DNA of 64,000 nucleotides from Candidatus Zixiibacteriota bacterium (GCA_022571985.1 JACZWU010000003.1:124001-188000); one strand, 5' to 3'; counted from the first letter of the stretch, positions 51,750 to 61,078 are shown. Translations and numbers: made by a program. Notes: generated from the letters alone by a model not told the origin.

Positions 51750-51822
51750 TCAGGTAAATTTTTATTTTTTTTGAATAATTATTATCGCTAGCTGGCGGCA
51801 GGCATAAAGCGTTGTTATATAA

Positions 51823-53019
51823 CTACATATGGCGAGTAAGCTGGAATTCGAAAAAATCGTCATCTCTCAAATCGTAGAGTAATTCTCTGCTCGTCTGATT
51901 AAAAAAGCCCCTGAATTCTATATCCAATGACCACCAGTCACTTAGACGTGTGCCCATTTCAACAAAGGCCAGAACCGAGCCAATTTTGGTATCGATAATC
52001 AATCCTCCCAGTATATCAGTGCCGCTGACATTATTAAAGACCAGCCGCCCGCCTACAAGAAGGTCATGTTCAAAGGGAGTAAAGCTGCTTCCGCGGTCAT
52101 CATACATATATTCAATGAGTAGCCCCAGATCATATTGGGAGCCAGACACCCCCACCAGAGTGTATTCGAAGCCGCCGGTAAAGGCATGTTTTCTGTCATC
52201 AAACGAGGCATCAATTGACAGAGCCTCAAGTTTCCAGATCCAACCTCCGCTTACATAGAGCAGATCCAGCCCTAGTCGTTTTGTTTGATAATAATAGGGC
52301 GCCAGTTCAATTTGGTTGCCCGGCTTAAATAGCGGCTGAAAAAGTGGCTGCCTTTCTGTTCCGGAAAAAAAAGACAGTCCGATATCGTATTGACCTATTG
52401 TATGATACCAGCGCACAGCCCAGTCCTGATGCCACTCTCTGGCATCGGATTCATATAATGCTTTATCAGTATTGATTGGCAGCGACGGTCTCAGACGGCC
52501 ATCAACTCCGGCGAATGTTCTCTCCCTGAAATAAGGCAGCCAGAAAAAATCAAACGTCCCGAAGTTACTAAGCCAGGTAGTTTGCAGCATCGGCTGGCCA
52601 AGTTTGTCTTCGCCGTCAATATTTTCGATCCAGTCGGTTTGATTTATTATATCTACCAGATGAAGTCCTTCGGTCTGCCCCCAAAATACTTTGCGAAAGC
52701 CGATATTAAAATCCCAGTCAGAAAATCTCTTCTGCCAGAACAATTCACGCCAGTCAAAGTGGCTGCGTTTGCTGTCGTTTGCGTCCAGACGGACGAAAGG
52801 TACTATTACCAGCTGTACATTTCTATCTGTCCAGTCATGATAGTATTCCAGCTCGGCGGAAATAGATCCAAACAGCTTGTCATCTACATTATATGCTGAA
52901 CTGCCGGGAAACAATCTTGTCTCGACAGAGAAATCATAAGTTATCTCTTCGCTGGCGACTTGATCGGCTGGTATAATTGAAGCGAAAAATAAAAACGTAA
53001 AGAAAGAAACAGATCTCAT
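51823..53019 (-). CDS. Predicted outer-membrane protein, DUF1302-like
   Basis: A 398-aa protein with a signal peptide (residues 1-24) and beta-strand-rich remainder with many aromatic residues (GFRKVFWGQTEGLHLVDI; DWAVRWYHTIGQYDIGLSF). The WGQ and YDIGLSF segments resemble DUF1302/alginate-export-type barrels. It is last in a TetR-RND-LolA-like operon, 4 nt after the LolA-like gene, and probably supplies the outer-membrane component. Assignment to DUF1302 is tentative. Confidence 0.65.
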   Translation of the reverse strand: MRSVSFFTFLFFASIIPADQVASEEITYDFSVETRLFPGSSAYNVDDKLFGSISAELEYYHDWTDRNVQLVIVPFVRLDANDSKRSHFDWRELFWQKRFSDWDFNIGFRKVFWGQTEGLHLVDIINQTDWIENIDGEDKLGQPMLQTTWLSNFGTFDFFWLPYFRERTFAGVDGRLRPSLPINTDKALYESDAREWHQDWAVRWYHTIGQYDIGLSFFSGTERQPLFQPLFKPGNQIELAPYYYQTKRLGLDLLYVSGGWIWKLEALSIDASFDDRKHAFTGGFEYTLVGVSGSQYDLGLLIEYMYDDRGSSFTPFEHDLLVGGRLVFNNVSGTDILGGLIIDTKIGSVLAFVEMGTRLSDWWSLDIEFRGFFNQTSRELLYDLRDDDFFEFQLTRHM

Positions 53020-53023
53020 ATTA

Positions 53024-53845
53024 TTATCGTACCGACTTCAGTACATTCTGCTTAAAGTCTTTCTCACTCAAGCCCGTTTTAAATTTGTATTGACTAAACA
53101 GAAGAGTAGTCGATTTGCCGGTCTGATGGTTAATCATTTCCATTCTGTTTGCACGCCAGAATTTGTCAAGATATTGTTTGTAGTCATGTAATGTCAGCGT
53201 TTTTAAAAGCGATCCTTTGCGGTCATAGTATTCGAGTTTCTCTGGAATGTACAATACTTTATCAATCCAGACAATTTGTTTAGTGTAGCCGGAGTTTTTA
53301 TCTGTCGGAATCCGTTCCACCACAAAACAGGCCGCGCCGTTTAAAGTGTCATCCTTGAGATATCTGTAAGTATATTTTTCAACTTCCTGTGAAGACAAAT
53401 CTTCATAGGCAAACTCGCTGCCCATAAACGGACCCGATTTATTATTGGACGCTATCCGCTTGACCCGCTTCAGCGCCGGCAGATAAATCCACTGGTCATC
53501 CTGTCCTTTAACATGAGTGTAGGACAAGAAAGCTGTGCCTTTAATATCGCGCGGAGTGTCAAAAATTATCAGGCTTTTGTCACCATCGCCGGTGACTTCC
53601 AGAGTCCGCATCCTGATAATACGCTTACTCTCCTGGCCATGGCGATTGCGCAGTATCATTTTCATAGAGGCGGTGTTGTCTATAAATCCGGAATCCCGCC
53701 GGTCAATTTCCCGGGCGATACGAAGCCCTTCTTCCTCCGGTGTGGCATTAGCATGAGTGGCAAGCGAGGCCGTCGATAGAAATATAAGCAGCATTAATTG
53801 CTTCATGCGATTGACAAAAAATAATCTTTCTGAATCCTTTATCAT
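53024..53845 (-). CDS. Outer-membrane lipoprotein-sorting-like protein (LolA-like)
   Basis: A 273-aa periplasmic protein of the LolA/LppX-type fold (PF17131-like). After the N-terminal hydrophobic signal come segments typical of the group: SLIIFDTPRDIKGTAFLSYTH, QWIYLPALKRVKRIASNNKS, FMGSEFAYEDLSSQEVEKYTY and a final YKFKTGLSEKDF. In many bacteria such a gene follows an RND exporter and probably carries its lipid-like substrate across the periplasm. An AAAGGG lies before the ATG at 53845. It is preceded by the RND gene and followed 4 nt later by the barrel. Confidence 0.85.
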   Translation of the reverse strand: MIKDSERLFFVNRMKQLMLLIFLSTASLATHANATPEEEGLRIAREIDRRDSGFIDNTASMKMILRNRHGQESKRIIRMRTLEVTGDGDKSLIIFDTPRDIKGTAFLSYTHVKGQDDQWIYLPALKRVKRIASNNKSGPFMGSEFAYEDLSSQEVEKYTYRYLKDDTLNGAACFVVERIPTDKNSGYTKQIVWIDKVLYIPEKLEYYDRKGSLLKTLTLHDYKQYLDKFWRANRMEMINHQTGKSTTLLFSQYKFKTGLSEKDFKQNVLKSVR

Positions 53846-53861
53846 TTCGTTATCCCTTTAG

Positions 53862-56243
53862 TCATGTTTTTTGAGCAGCCAAATCAGAATTGACTTCTTC
53901 AGCTTCGTCGCTCGCACCATTTGATTTTATATTTTTTGATCTGTCTAAGGCAAGCAAAAGGGCTGGAAGTAGCAGAAAATCTGCGATCAAGGCAAAGGCA
54001 ATAGTCAAAGCCGCCAGCTGCGCCAGGTCTGAGTTGAGTTTGAAATGCGAAGTTGTCAGCACCAGAAATCCGGCAACCAGCACCACCGATGTAATAAATA
54101 AGGCCCTGCCTACAGTATTAAAAGCATAGCGCACAGAATCTGCCGGCGAGAGACCTCTTTCTCTTCTGGCTCTCAGATATTTATTTAAAAAGTGCACGGT
54201 GTCATCGACTACAATGCCGAGAGTCATGCCTACTACCGAAGACTGCGCCATGCCCAGTTCTCCGACCAAAAGCGCCCAGGCGCCAAAGCCCAAAACCATT
54301 GGCACCATATTCGGGATTACACTTATCAGTCCATACTTGATACTGCCTAGGGCTATGACCATGCACAAGGTAATCAAAATAAGTGCAATGGCTGAGCTGT
54401 TTATCATACTCAAAACTTGCCTTTTTGACAGATGCGAAAACATCAAAGCAGAACTAGAGGCAGCTGCAAACATTTCTTTGGGCGCATGATCAATAAGCCA
54501 TTTTTCACCTTGCTCAGAAAGCGCTATCAATTCCGCTGACGGCAAAGTCTTACAGATAATAGTCATTCGTGTTGATGACTTGTCAACACTAATCATATTG
54601 TTTAAGTCCAGCCCGTAGGGCAGAGACATTTCATACAATAAAGTATACTGGGCGGCCAGGTTACGTTCGTCCGGAATGCGATAGTATGTCGAATCGTCGC
54701 CATGCATGTTCATGTTCAGCCGTTTCATTACTAAGCCGAAATGACTGACATACACAACGCCCGGTAGGGTCTTGTAAAACTCCGCCAGACTGTCCAGCTT
54801 AGACAGATACTCAGGCTCGGCAATACCGCCTTCTTCTCCTGAGCCTATTGAATGCTCAATCGATCCCATGCCGGTCAAATGTTCGCTGGCAAAATCGGTG
54901 TCTGTGCGAAATCTTATGGTAGTATCAAAAAACTTAACAAATTCATCGTTTAATTTGTTTTGCGGAACCATAACGGCCGCAAATATTACTATTACTGCCG
55001 AACCAATTAAAATCAAGCGATGCCTGCCAATGACCCAGTCAGCCCAATCACCAAAGATGTTTGACTTTCGTTCCTTTTGCTGACGGACTTTTATAGGTAG
55101 TAGTGACAGAACGGCCGGCAGAAATGTTATTGAAAGAAGAAAGGCAACAGTTACTCCCATCGCCGTAATATTACCTAAATCGCGATAGGGGGGTGAGTCG
55201 CTGAAATTGAGACTCAAAAAACCTATGACAGTAGTCAGGCTGGTCAAAAATACCGGCACAAAATTTACCCGCAAACTTTCTATAATAGCATCTTTCCGCG
55301 AACGACCAAATCGCATCTCCTGAAGCATCGTGACCAGCAGGTGGATACTGTCTGCCACCGCCAGAGTCATTATCATGGTCGGTGCCTGGGCCGAGAGTGG
55401 TGTAAGCTGCACTCCGAACCAGCCGGCCATGCCTACTGCTGTTGCCGCAGAAAAGCCTATTAATAGTACAGTTGTCATAGTCCCCCAGAATGAACGAAGC
55501 AGGATTATCATCAGGAAGACGATCATTAAAAACATCAAAGGAAATACAGTCACAAGATCGCCCTGGGTGGCGCTGACAAAAGCATTATTGATCATGACCA
55601 TGCCGGTCAGATAAATTTTTGTACCCGGATATTTATTTTCTAAGCTGTCCGCCAGGGCAGTAGCTGCTGCTGCTGTTGATGGAACCTCGTTTAGGGATTC
55701 ACCTGGAAGATGAATTGTAACATTTACGCCGGCCAATTTTCCATCATTGGAAACTAAATGGCCTTTTAGCAGCGGCTCATTTATGGCTATCAGGCGCACT
55801 TTTGCCAGTCCCTCCTGACTGATCGCATCGGCATCTTCAACCAGATCTGCGACTATCAGGTCATCGCCGTCAGCTTCGGAGTGCTGAAAGTTGGTGACGC
55901 CATCGACACGAATTGCAAACGGAAGCAGCCAGCTCTTTTCTGTAAGTTCTGCAATAATCTTGACTGACTGCGCACTAAACGGATCGTGATCCGGGACGTC
56001 TATTACAAATAGAATATTATCGTTTCTTGTATAGACATCCTGCAACTCATTAAACGCCAGAAGCTGCGGATTATCTTCTGAGAAAAAAACCCGATAGTCT
56101 GTAGCAAGTTCGATGAAGCGCGCACCCGAAGCGGCTAAAGCAATCAGGACAAGAAGCCCGACTATAACAGCCCAGCGGTACCTAAGAATAAACTTACCGT
56201 ACCTGCCGCCAAACCCATTGCCGTTTTGATTATTACTTTCCAA
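53862..56243 (-). CDS. RND-superfamily (MMPL-type) exporter
   Basis: A 793-aa inner-membrane transporter with two MMPL-type repeats. Each has a large periplasmic loop (about 50-210 and 410-600) between its first helix and a five-helix bundle, with typical segments SAATAVGMAGWFGVQ, APTMIMTLAVADSIHLLVTML and QSSVVGMTLGIVVDDTVHFLNKYLRARR. MMPL exporters move lipids, hopanoids or hydrophobic small molecules. The TetR gene 143 nt upstream and the LolA-like and barrel genes downstream make a complete envelope-spanning set; its substrate is not known. Confidence 0.92.
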   Translation of the reverse strand: MESNNQNGNGFGGRYGKFILRYRWAVIVGLLVLIALAASGARFIELATDYRVFFSEDNPQLLAFNELQDVYTRNDNILFVIDVPDHDPFSAQSVKIIAELTEKSWLLPFAIRVDGVTNFQHSEADGDDLIVADLVEDADAISQEGLAKVRLIAINEPLLKGHLVSNDGKLAGVNVTIHLPGESLNEVPSTAAAATALADSLENKYPGTKIYLTGMVMINNAFVSATQGDLVTVFPLMFLMIVFLMIILLRSFWGTMTTVLLIGFSAATAVGMAGWFGVQLTPLSAQAPTMIMTLAVADSIHLLVTMLQEMRFGRSRKDAIIESLRVNFVPVFLTSLTTVIGFLSLNFSDSPPYRDLGNITAMGVTVAFLLSITFLPAVLSLLPIKVRQQKERKSNIFGDWADWVIGRHRLILIGSAVIVIFAAVMVPQNKLNDEFVKFFDTTIRFRTDTDFASEHLTGMGSIEHSIGSGEEGGIAEPEYLSKLDSLAEFYKTLPGVVYVSHFGLVMKRLNMNMHGDDSTYYRIPDERNLAAQYTLLYEMSLPYGLDLNNMISVDKSSTRMTIICKTLPSAELIALSEQGEKWLIDHAPKEMFAAASSSALMFSHLSKRQVLSMINSSAIALILITLCMVIALGSIKYGLISVIPNMVPMVLGFGAWALLVGELGMAQSSVVGMTLGIVVDDTVHFLNKYLRARRERGLSPADSVRYAFNTVGRALFITSVVLVAGFLVLTTSHFKLNSDLAQLAALTIAFALIADFLLLPALLLALDRSKNIKSNGASDEAEEVNSDLAAQKT

Positions 56244-56386
56244 TCTATATTTCTTTCTTTAAAAAACCAGGATGATCTGCATCTTCCGCATGTATGAAAT
56301 ACAGTCCATCCGGTCTGGTTTTGTTGTTATATATTCGTTTCTATATGTTTTATTTTCAATATTCATTTTTGTTTGTTGATAGGCTT

Positions 56387-57007
56387 TTAGGTAATCGATT
56401 CTACCTGTTTAGCCCTGAGAGAATCAAGGTATATGATCAGTTGCTCACCACAGCGAACAAAAATCTTTCCATCGTTAGAAGTTTTGGCCATGCCGATTGC
56501 ACCTTCAAAACATGCTACAATAAAACAGGCGACATTGCTGGTATCTACATCAGGCCTGACATATCCGTTCTTGATTCCAAGAGAGAAAACTTTGGACAAA
56601 CCGTCCTGCCAGGCTTTGAGAACCTCATTTAGTTTCAAGCGAAAACCTTCGTCGATTCCGGACATTTCATGAGCCAGATTCGCCAAAGGACAGCCCTTTA
56701 TTACGGCTTGTTTGGGAGTATTCTTGATTAGTTCAGCCATGCTGTCTATCAGAGCATCAATCGGATTTTCACTTTTACTGAGCGGGTCCAGCCAGCGCTC
56801 TTTCATCAGAGGCCTAATTACCTCATCTATTACAGCATAGCCAAGCTCGGTCTTGCTTTTGAAATGATGATAAAGCGCCCCTTTGGTGGTGCCGGCTCTC
56901 TTGATAATTTCATTCATGCTGGTGGCCTGAAATCCATAGCTGTGGATTTCTTCAAAAGCAGCTTGAATTATTTTTTCTCTGGTGGCGCTGGCATTTCTAA
57001 TAGTCAT
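56387..57007 (-). CDS. TetR-family regulator of the RND operon
   Basis: A 206-aa TetR protein. The N-terminal HTH reads SATREKIIQAAFEEIHSYG then ATSMNEIIKRAGTTKGALYHHFKSK, with the family's YHHF. The C-terminal half is a ligand domain of the AcrR/YfiR-like kind. It lies directly upstream of, and on the same strand as, the RND gene, and a 22-bp imperfect palindrome is just upstream of its start, so it probably represses itself and the exporter. Confidence 0.93.
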   Translation of the reverse strand: MTIRNASATREKIIQAAFEEIHSYGFQATSMNEIIKRAGTTKGALYHHFKSKTELGYAVIDEVIRPLMKERWLDPLSKSENPIDALIDSMAELIKNTPKQAVIKGCPLANLAHEMSGIDEGFRLKLNEVLKAWQDGLSKVFSLGIKNGYVRPDVDTSNVACFIVACFEGAIGMAKTSNDGKIFVRCGEQLIIYLDSLRAKQVESIT

Positions 57008-57026
57008 AATTTATTCACTTTTCCTT

Positions 57027-57048
57027 ACAGACCAACCGGTCGGTATGT
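57027..57048 (-). promoter_or_regulatory. TetR operator
   Basis: An imperfect palindrome of 11-bp halves (ACAGACCAACC and GGTCGGTATGT; 9 of 11 pairs match) lies 20 nt before the tetR start. The CCGG-centred form ACCAACCGGTCGGT is similar to operators of AcrR/QacR-like regulators. Confidence 0.75.
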
Positions 57049-57281
57049 ATAACAGCATAAGTAGCTGAATTGTTTCCAGACTTTCGAGTTTATTTTTAAT
57101 AAAATTTATATGTTTAGTTAAGTCACTGAATAACAACATATTATAAATTACGGTTTTGGCGTTTCTCTGACATATTAGGCCGGTAATCTGCGCAATATGT
57201 GATTGAGAATTTCAACAAAGTCTCAATTATTTCGTATAAAATATTTGAAAAGATATTCAAACTGTCAAAGGAGTACCAGCC

Positions 57282-57692
57282 ATGACCGACAAAAAATCCC
57301 AAGATCAGAAGGAAATTCTTGAACATATTCATTCCATCTTCAGCTCATTTATAAATCGAGACCGAGATGCCATCCAGAATGCACATACCGAAGATTGGAA
57401 AGGTTTTCTGGTTTCCAGCACTTTGATAGAGCGAGGAATCGATGCCTATATGTCGAATGTTGATAAGTCATTCAAAAATTTCAGGGGAGTAGGTTTCGAG
57501 ATACTCGATTCTGAGATACAAATCTATGACAGCATTGCCATCGTCTATTATGTAGCCAGATATGACTACAAAAATGATGCAGGTGAAACTCATTCCCTGC
57601 CGCTTCGGTCGGTGGATATTTACAGGCGGGAACCAAACGGCTGGATTCAATGCGGCTCACATATAACTATAATTCCAACAGATAAAGTCTAA
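57282..57692 (+). CDS. SnoaL/DUF4440-like (NTF2-fold) protein
   Basis: A 136-aa protein with the NTF2/SnoaL fold: an N-terminal helix pair, then strands FEILDSEIQIYDSIAIVYYVARYDY written across about 63-88 and RSVDIYRREPNGWIQCGSHIT. Typical features are the Arg-Asp in FINRDRDAIQNAHTEDWKGF, and the terminal W-x-x-x-x-H. DUF4440-type proteins have diverse or unknown roles. No signal peptide. A GGAGTACC lies before the ATG. It stands alone on its strand. Confidence 0.8.
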   Translation: MTDKKSQDQKEILEHIHSIFSSFINRDRDAIQNAHTEDWKGFLVSSTLIERGIDAYMSNVDKSFKNFRGVGFEILDSEIQIYDSIAIVYYVARYDYKNDAGETHSLPLRSVDIYRREPNGWIQCGSHITIIPTDKV

Positions 57693-57754
57693 GACGAAAG
57701 AGAATCAACACCGCCTGAAATTATTAACCCGTTATTTACTGAATAGAAATTGAA

Positions 57755-58705
57755 CTATTCATTTTCGACTCTATTCAAAAAGTCACCAATAGCTTTGATA
57801 TCGGCCTCGACGTTATCTTGCATGGTCAGGTGCCCGGCGTTTTCAATAATTACCAGTTCGGCACCCGGAATGAGGCTCTGGTAATATTTCGCAGTTGCGG
57901 GAGTAGATATATCATACTCACCGGTAATTAGTAAAGTCGGCAAATTGATTTCACTAAGTCTTTCAATGCGATTGTATCCAGCCAGAGTTCCGGTAGAGTG
58001 AAAATTATAAGGACCAAACATATATACTCCCATGCTGTGATTCATTGTGGCAAATGCCTGGTTCAGTTCATCGGACCAGGGCTGTTTACGCGCAAAGAAC
58101 TGCCCCAGGAATACCATTATTGCCGGCATGTAATCAGGGGAATCTAGAGTGCCTTCCAGTTCATTTTTCTTTATCACTTTCGAGATCGAGTCCGGAAGTG
58201 TCTCCAGCAGTTTCACCTTATCTTGAAAGTATCTTTCAATACTTAGTACAGGACTTGCCAGAATAACACTTCGTACTCCCGCTGGTTTGCCAAGCATATA
58301 ATCAGTCGCCAACATGCTGCCCCAGGAATGTCCGTACAAGTGAACTTGTTTTAAGTTCAGTGCTTTTCGTACAGCTGCAATCTGTTCAACAAACTTTTCG
58401 ATTGTCCACAAGGCTGTATCTGAGGGACCGGGAGAGTTGCCGCAGCCAAGTTGGTCAAAAAACACTACCGGGCGCTGGTCCGCCAGAGCTTCGAGAGGTC
58501 TCAGATAAATACTCGAGACTCCGTACCCGCCGTGAAGCATCAATAGGGGAATGCCGGTGCCACTACCGACTATTTTGTACCACACTTTCCCGCCGGTCAC
58601 TTCAACAAAGCCTTCACCCGCTGACAGGCTATCGGTCTGGCCGTAGCCCAAGACAGTAACTATCAGATAACTGAAAAATACTAGAACGAATATTAATCTT
58701 TTCAT
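57755..58705 (-). CDS. Prolyl-aminopeptidase-like alpha/beta hydrolase, exported
   Basis: A 316-aa alpha/beta hydrolase of the proline iminopeptidase (S33) group, with a signal peptide of about 22 residues. The oxyanion loop is LLMLHGGYGVSSIYL, the nucleophile elbow HLYGHSWGSMLATDYM, the acid ITGEYDIST and the catalytic His NAGHLTMQDN. Members cut an N-terminal Pro or other small residues, or act on other esters; the exact substrate cannot be read. It stands apart from its neighbours. Confidence 0.85.
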   Translation of the reverse strand: MKRLIFVLVFFSYLIVTVLGYGQTDSLSAGEGFVEVTGGKVWYKIVGSGTGIPLLMLHGGYGVSSIYLRPLEALADQRPVVFFDQLGCGNSPGPSDTALWTIEKFVEQIAAVRKALNLKQVHLYGHSWGSMLATDYMLGKPAGVRSVILASPVLSIERYFQDKVKLLETLPDSISKVIKKNELEGTLDSPDYMPAIMVFLGQFFARKQPWSDELNQAFATMNHSMGVYMFGPYNFHSTGTLAGYNRIERLSEINLPTLLITGEYDISTPATAKYYQSLIPGAELVIIENAGHLTMQDNVEADIKAIGDFLNRVENE

Positions 58706-58777
58706 GGTCGACCCTTTCTGGAATAAGACTAAGTTGGCATCTTTGGGCAGCTAAGTCCACAACAATTTATTGTGTTA

Positions 58778-59191
58778 TCAGGCCTTATTCTGGATTAACT
58801 CTTTTAGCTCAGCTATCGACGTTGTCACATAGGCCACCTGCAGTTCTAAGCGCTTAATTTCTCTTCTGATGGCGTTTTTGCTCATCTCCATCCAACTCCA
58901 GATTTTGATTGCCGAAACTCCCGAAAGTGCAAAAAAGCAAACGGCCCCCCAAAGAATCATTTCCCGCACGCGTCCGGTGTCCAGGAACTTGATGGCCGCA
59001 AACACTGCCACAACCATCAGAAATAACATGGCTATTATCGAGCCATAGACCAGCCATCGTGAACGTCCTTGAAAAAGAGACATTGCCTCCGCAAATGACG
59101 ACTGCTCTCCTCCTACACTCTCAAAACGGGCGGCATCTTCCTTACTCAAGGCTTCTCTAATCATGCTGTCAATTTCGTTTTCTTTCATCAT
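58778..59191 (-). CDS. DUF6768-like membrane protein, ECF partner
   Basis: A 137-aa protein with two membrane helices (about 44-68 and 78-100), a helical N-terminus and a helical Lys-rich end. The start KENEIDSMIREALSKED and the IKIWSWMEMSKNAIRREIKRLELQ segment match the small membrane proteins that commonly follow ECF sigma factors (DUF6768). It overlaps the sigma gene by 4 nt, so the pair is co-expressed. It may anchor or hold back the sigma factor; this is inferred. Confidence 0.75.
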   Translation of the reverse strand: MMKENEIDSMIREALSKEDAARFESVGGEQSSFAEAMSLFQGRSRWLVYGSIIAMLFLMVVAVFAAIKFLDTGRVREMILWGAVCFFALSGVSAIKIWSWMEMSKNAIRREIKRLELQVAYVTTSIAELKELIQNKA

Positions 59192-59745
59192 ATACTCCTG
59201 TCTATTAGTTTTCTTAATTGTTCTCGCGCTTTAGATAAACGAGATTTTACTGTCCCTTCTGGTACTACCAGGCAGGAAGAGATTTCTGATACTGGACGAT
59301 CTTCTAGGTAGAACATCTTCAAGATAGCATGTTGCTCTGCGGGCAATTTTGTTAGCGCCTCTCTTAGAAGTTCAATCTGATTATCGAAACTTATTCTGTT
59401 AGAAGAAATTTGTTTAGACGTTTCGACTTCTTCAGTCGACTCTTTTATCAATGTGTGCTCTCTTTTTTTCTTTCGAATCCAGTCAACAGTACGCGCCGAG
59501 GCGATCCGATATATCCATTGTCCAAAGGCAGCGGGGTCGTCGAGACTTTTTAATTTTCGGACAACTGAAACCCAGATCTCCTGCATGACATCGGCGGTAT
59601 CGTCGCTGTTACCGGTCTGCCGGAATACAAATCGCGCCAGTCTCATCTGCCAGCGACTGATAAGCTCTTTGATGGCATTGGCTTCTCCGCCCTGACATCG
59701 CAGCACCAGCAATTCATCATAAATTTGTTCCGTGGATCTTTTCAT
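59188..59745 (-). CDS. ECF RNA polymerase sigma factor
   Basis: A sigma-70 ECF of about 185 aa. Region 2 is ANAIKELISRWQMRLARFVF through ADVMQEIWVSVVRKL; region 4 is LTKLPAEQHAILKMFYLED and EGTVKSRLSKAREQLRKL, the usual HTH. No ribosome site is clear. The ATG at 59745 (MKRSTEQIYDELLVLRC) is chosen over the TTG at 59787 because ECF families of this kind begin with that sequence. It overlaps its membrane partner by 4 nt, and its target promoters are unknown. Confidence 0.9.
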   Translation of the reverse strand: MKRSTEQIYDELLVLRCQGGEANAIKELISRWQMRLARFVFRQTGNSDDTADVMQEIWVSVVRKLKSLDDPAAFGQWIYRIASARTVDWIRKKKREHTLIKESTEEVETSKQISSNRISFDNQIELLREALTKLPAEQHAILKMFYLEDRPVSEISSCLVVPEGTVKSRLSKAREQLRKLIDRSI

Positions 59746-59899
59746 CGCTTTGAATCTAAGGTCGCTCGAATTTACCCTTCGGTTCAATGTTTTTTTACAG
59801 AAATTATTGCAATATTAGAGAAAAAGTAGAACTGAGCGCTGATTCTTCTAATGATGAAGGAGAGAAAACCAACAGAGAACTAACGAGCTCTACTTGAGC

Positions 59900-60880
59900 T
59901 TAAAACCGCTTCTGATAAATATGACAATAGGGCGATTGGCCGTTCTTGGCATAGTAGTCCTGATGATAATTTTCACCGTCCCAAAACGTACCGGCTTTGG
60001 CCAGTTCTGTGGCGACATCAAATCCTTTACCTTTCAGAATCTGGATAAGGTTTTCGAGAATTTCTTTCTCATTGTTATCTGAATAGAACATGGCCGAGCG
60101 GTACTGGTCACCAATGTCCGGACCCTGGCGATTAACCTGAGTCGGGTCATGAATTTCAAAAAAGAAACGCGCCAGTTGCTCGTAGCTAATTATAGACGGA
60201 TCGAATTCGATTTCCACAGTTTCGGCGTGTCCGGTATTCCCGTTGCAAATTTCTTTATATGTCGGATTATTGGTGTGACCGCCCATATAGCCGACTGAAG
60301 TTGCCAGTACTCCTGCGACGTCTTTTAAGAGATGCTCCGTCCCCCAAAAACAACCGCCGGCAAAATATGCTTTCATTGTGGTGGCCTCTTGACCAGCGGG
60401 AATAAAGTTCATCGAAATTGAGTTAACACAGTGACGGATATTTTTGTCGGTCAGCTGCTCTCCTAGGAATACATGCCCCAGATGCCCGCCGCATTTGGCG
60501 CAGGTGATTTCGGTCCGGCGGCCGTCGGCATCAAGAGTCCTTTTGACCGCACCGTCGATTTCATCGTCAAAACTCGGCCAGCCGCAGTTGGAAGAAAATT
60601 TATCAGACGAATTATAGAGCGGGGCATCGCACTGCTTGCAGGTGTAAGTTCCTTCAGCAGAATGCCTATCGTATTTACCACTTGAAGCCGGCTCGGTGCC
60701 TTTGTGAACTATTACTCTTTCTTCTTCGGGCGTCAGTTTATTTAAGGCCATCTTATTCTCCGATTTTTCAGTAGTATAATCTTTGGACTTCATCGTCATT
60801 GGTGCCAGCCCAATCATTACAACAGCAGCAATTATTGCCCAGATAAAGCCAGTTGAAATAGGTAATGATTTTTCAGACAT
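59900..60880 (-). CDS. msrBA: Membrane-anchored MsrB-MsrA methionine sulfoxide reductase fusion
   Basis: A 326-aa fusion repairing both epimers of methionine sulfoxide. An N-terminal membrane helix (about 12-30) is followed by MsrB (residues 47-165, zinc Cys 81, 84, 127, 130, catalytic Cys151 in RHCVNSISMNF) and then MsrA (170-326, catalytic Cys177 in AGGCFWGTE). In the common fusion the MsrA part comes first; here the order is B-A. The helix points to action in the periplasm or on the membrane face. Confidence 0.94.
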   Translation of the reverse strand: MSEKSLPISTGFIWAIIAAVVMIGLAPMTMKSKDYTTEKSENKMALNKLTPEEERVIVHKGTEPASSGKYDRHSAEGTYTCKQCDAPLYNSSDKFSSNCGWPSFDDEIDGAVKRTLDADGRRTEITCAKCGGHLGHVFLGEQLTDKNIRHCVNSISMNFIPAGQEATTMKAYFAGGCFWGTEHLLKDVAGVLATSVGYMGGHTNNPTYKEICNGNTGHAETVEIEFDPSIISYEQLARFFFEIHDPTQVNRQGPDIGDQYRSAMFYSDNNEKEILENLIQILKGKGFDVATELAKAGTFWDGENYHQDYYAKNGQSPYCHIYQKRF

Positions 60881-60998
60881 ATAATTACTCCTGCTAATAA
60901 TACTCTATAGATATCATTTCGTCCAATTGTTATGTTCGATGAGTAAGAACAATCATAAACAAAGATAGTTCGGCTAAATAAATTTGCCCCAATATATA

Positions 60999-61034
60999 GA
61001 GCAGCCCGGAAGGACTGCTACCTTCCAGGCTCTC
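60999..61034 (-). terminator. Stem-loop downstream of the small peptide frame
   Basis: On the minus strand, a GGAAGG/CCTTCC stem with a GCC/GGC extension lies 45 nt after the peptide stop. It has no T-run, so it may be a structured or Rho-dependent end rather than a textbook terminator. Confidence 0.45.
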
Positions 61035-61078
61035 TAATTTGACATATATTATGTGGCAGTTTTTCGTCTTGCCCGGGA

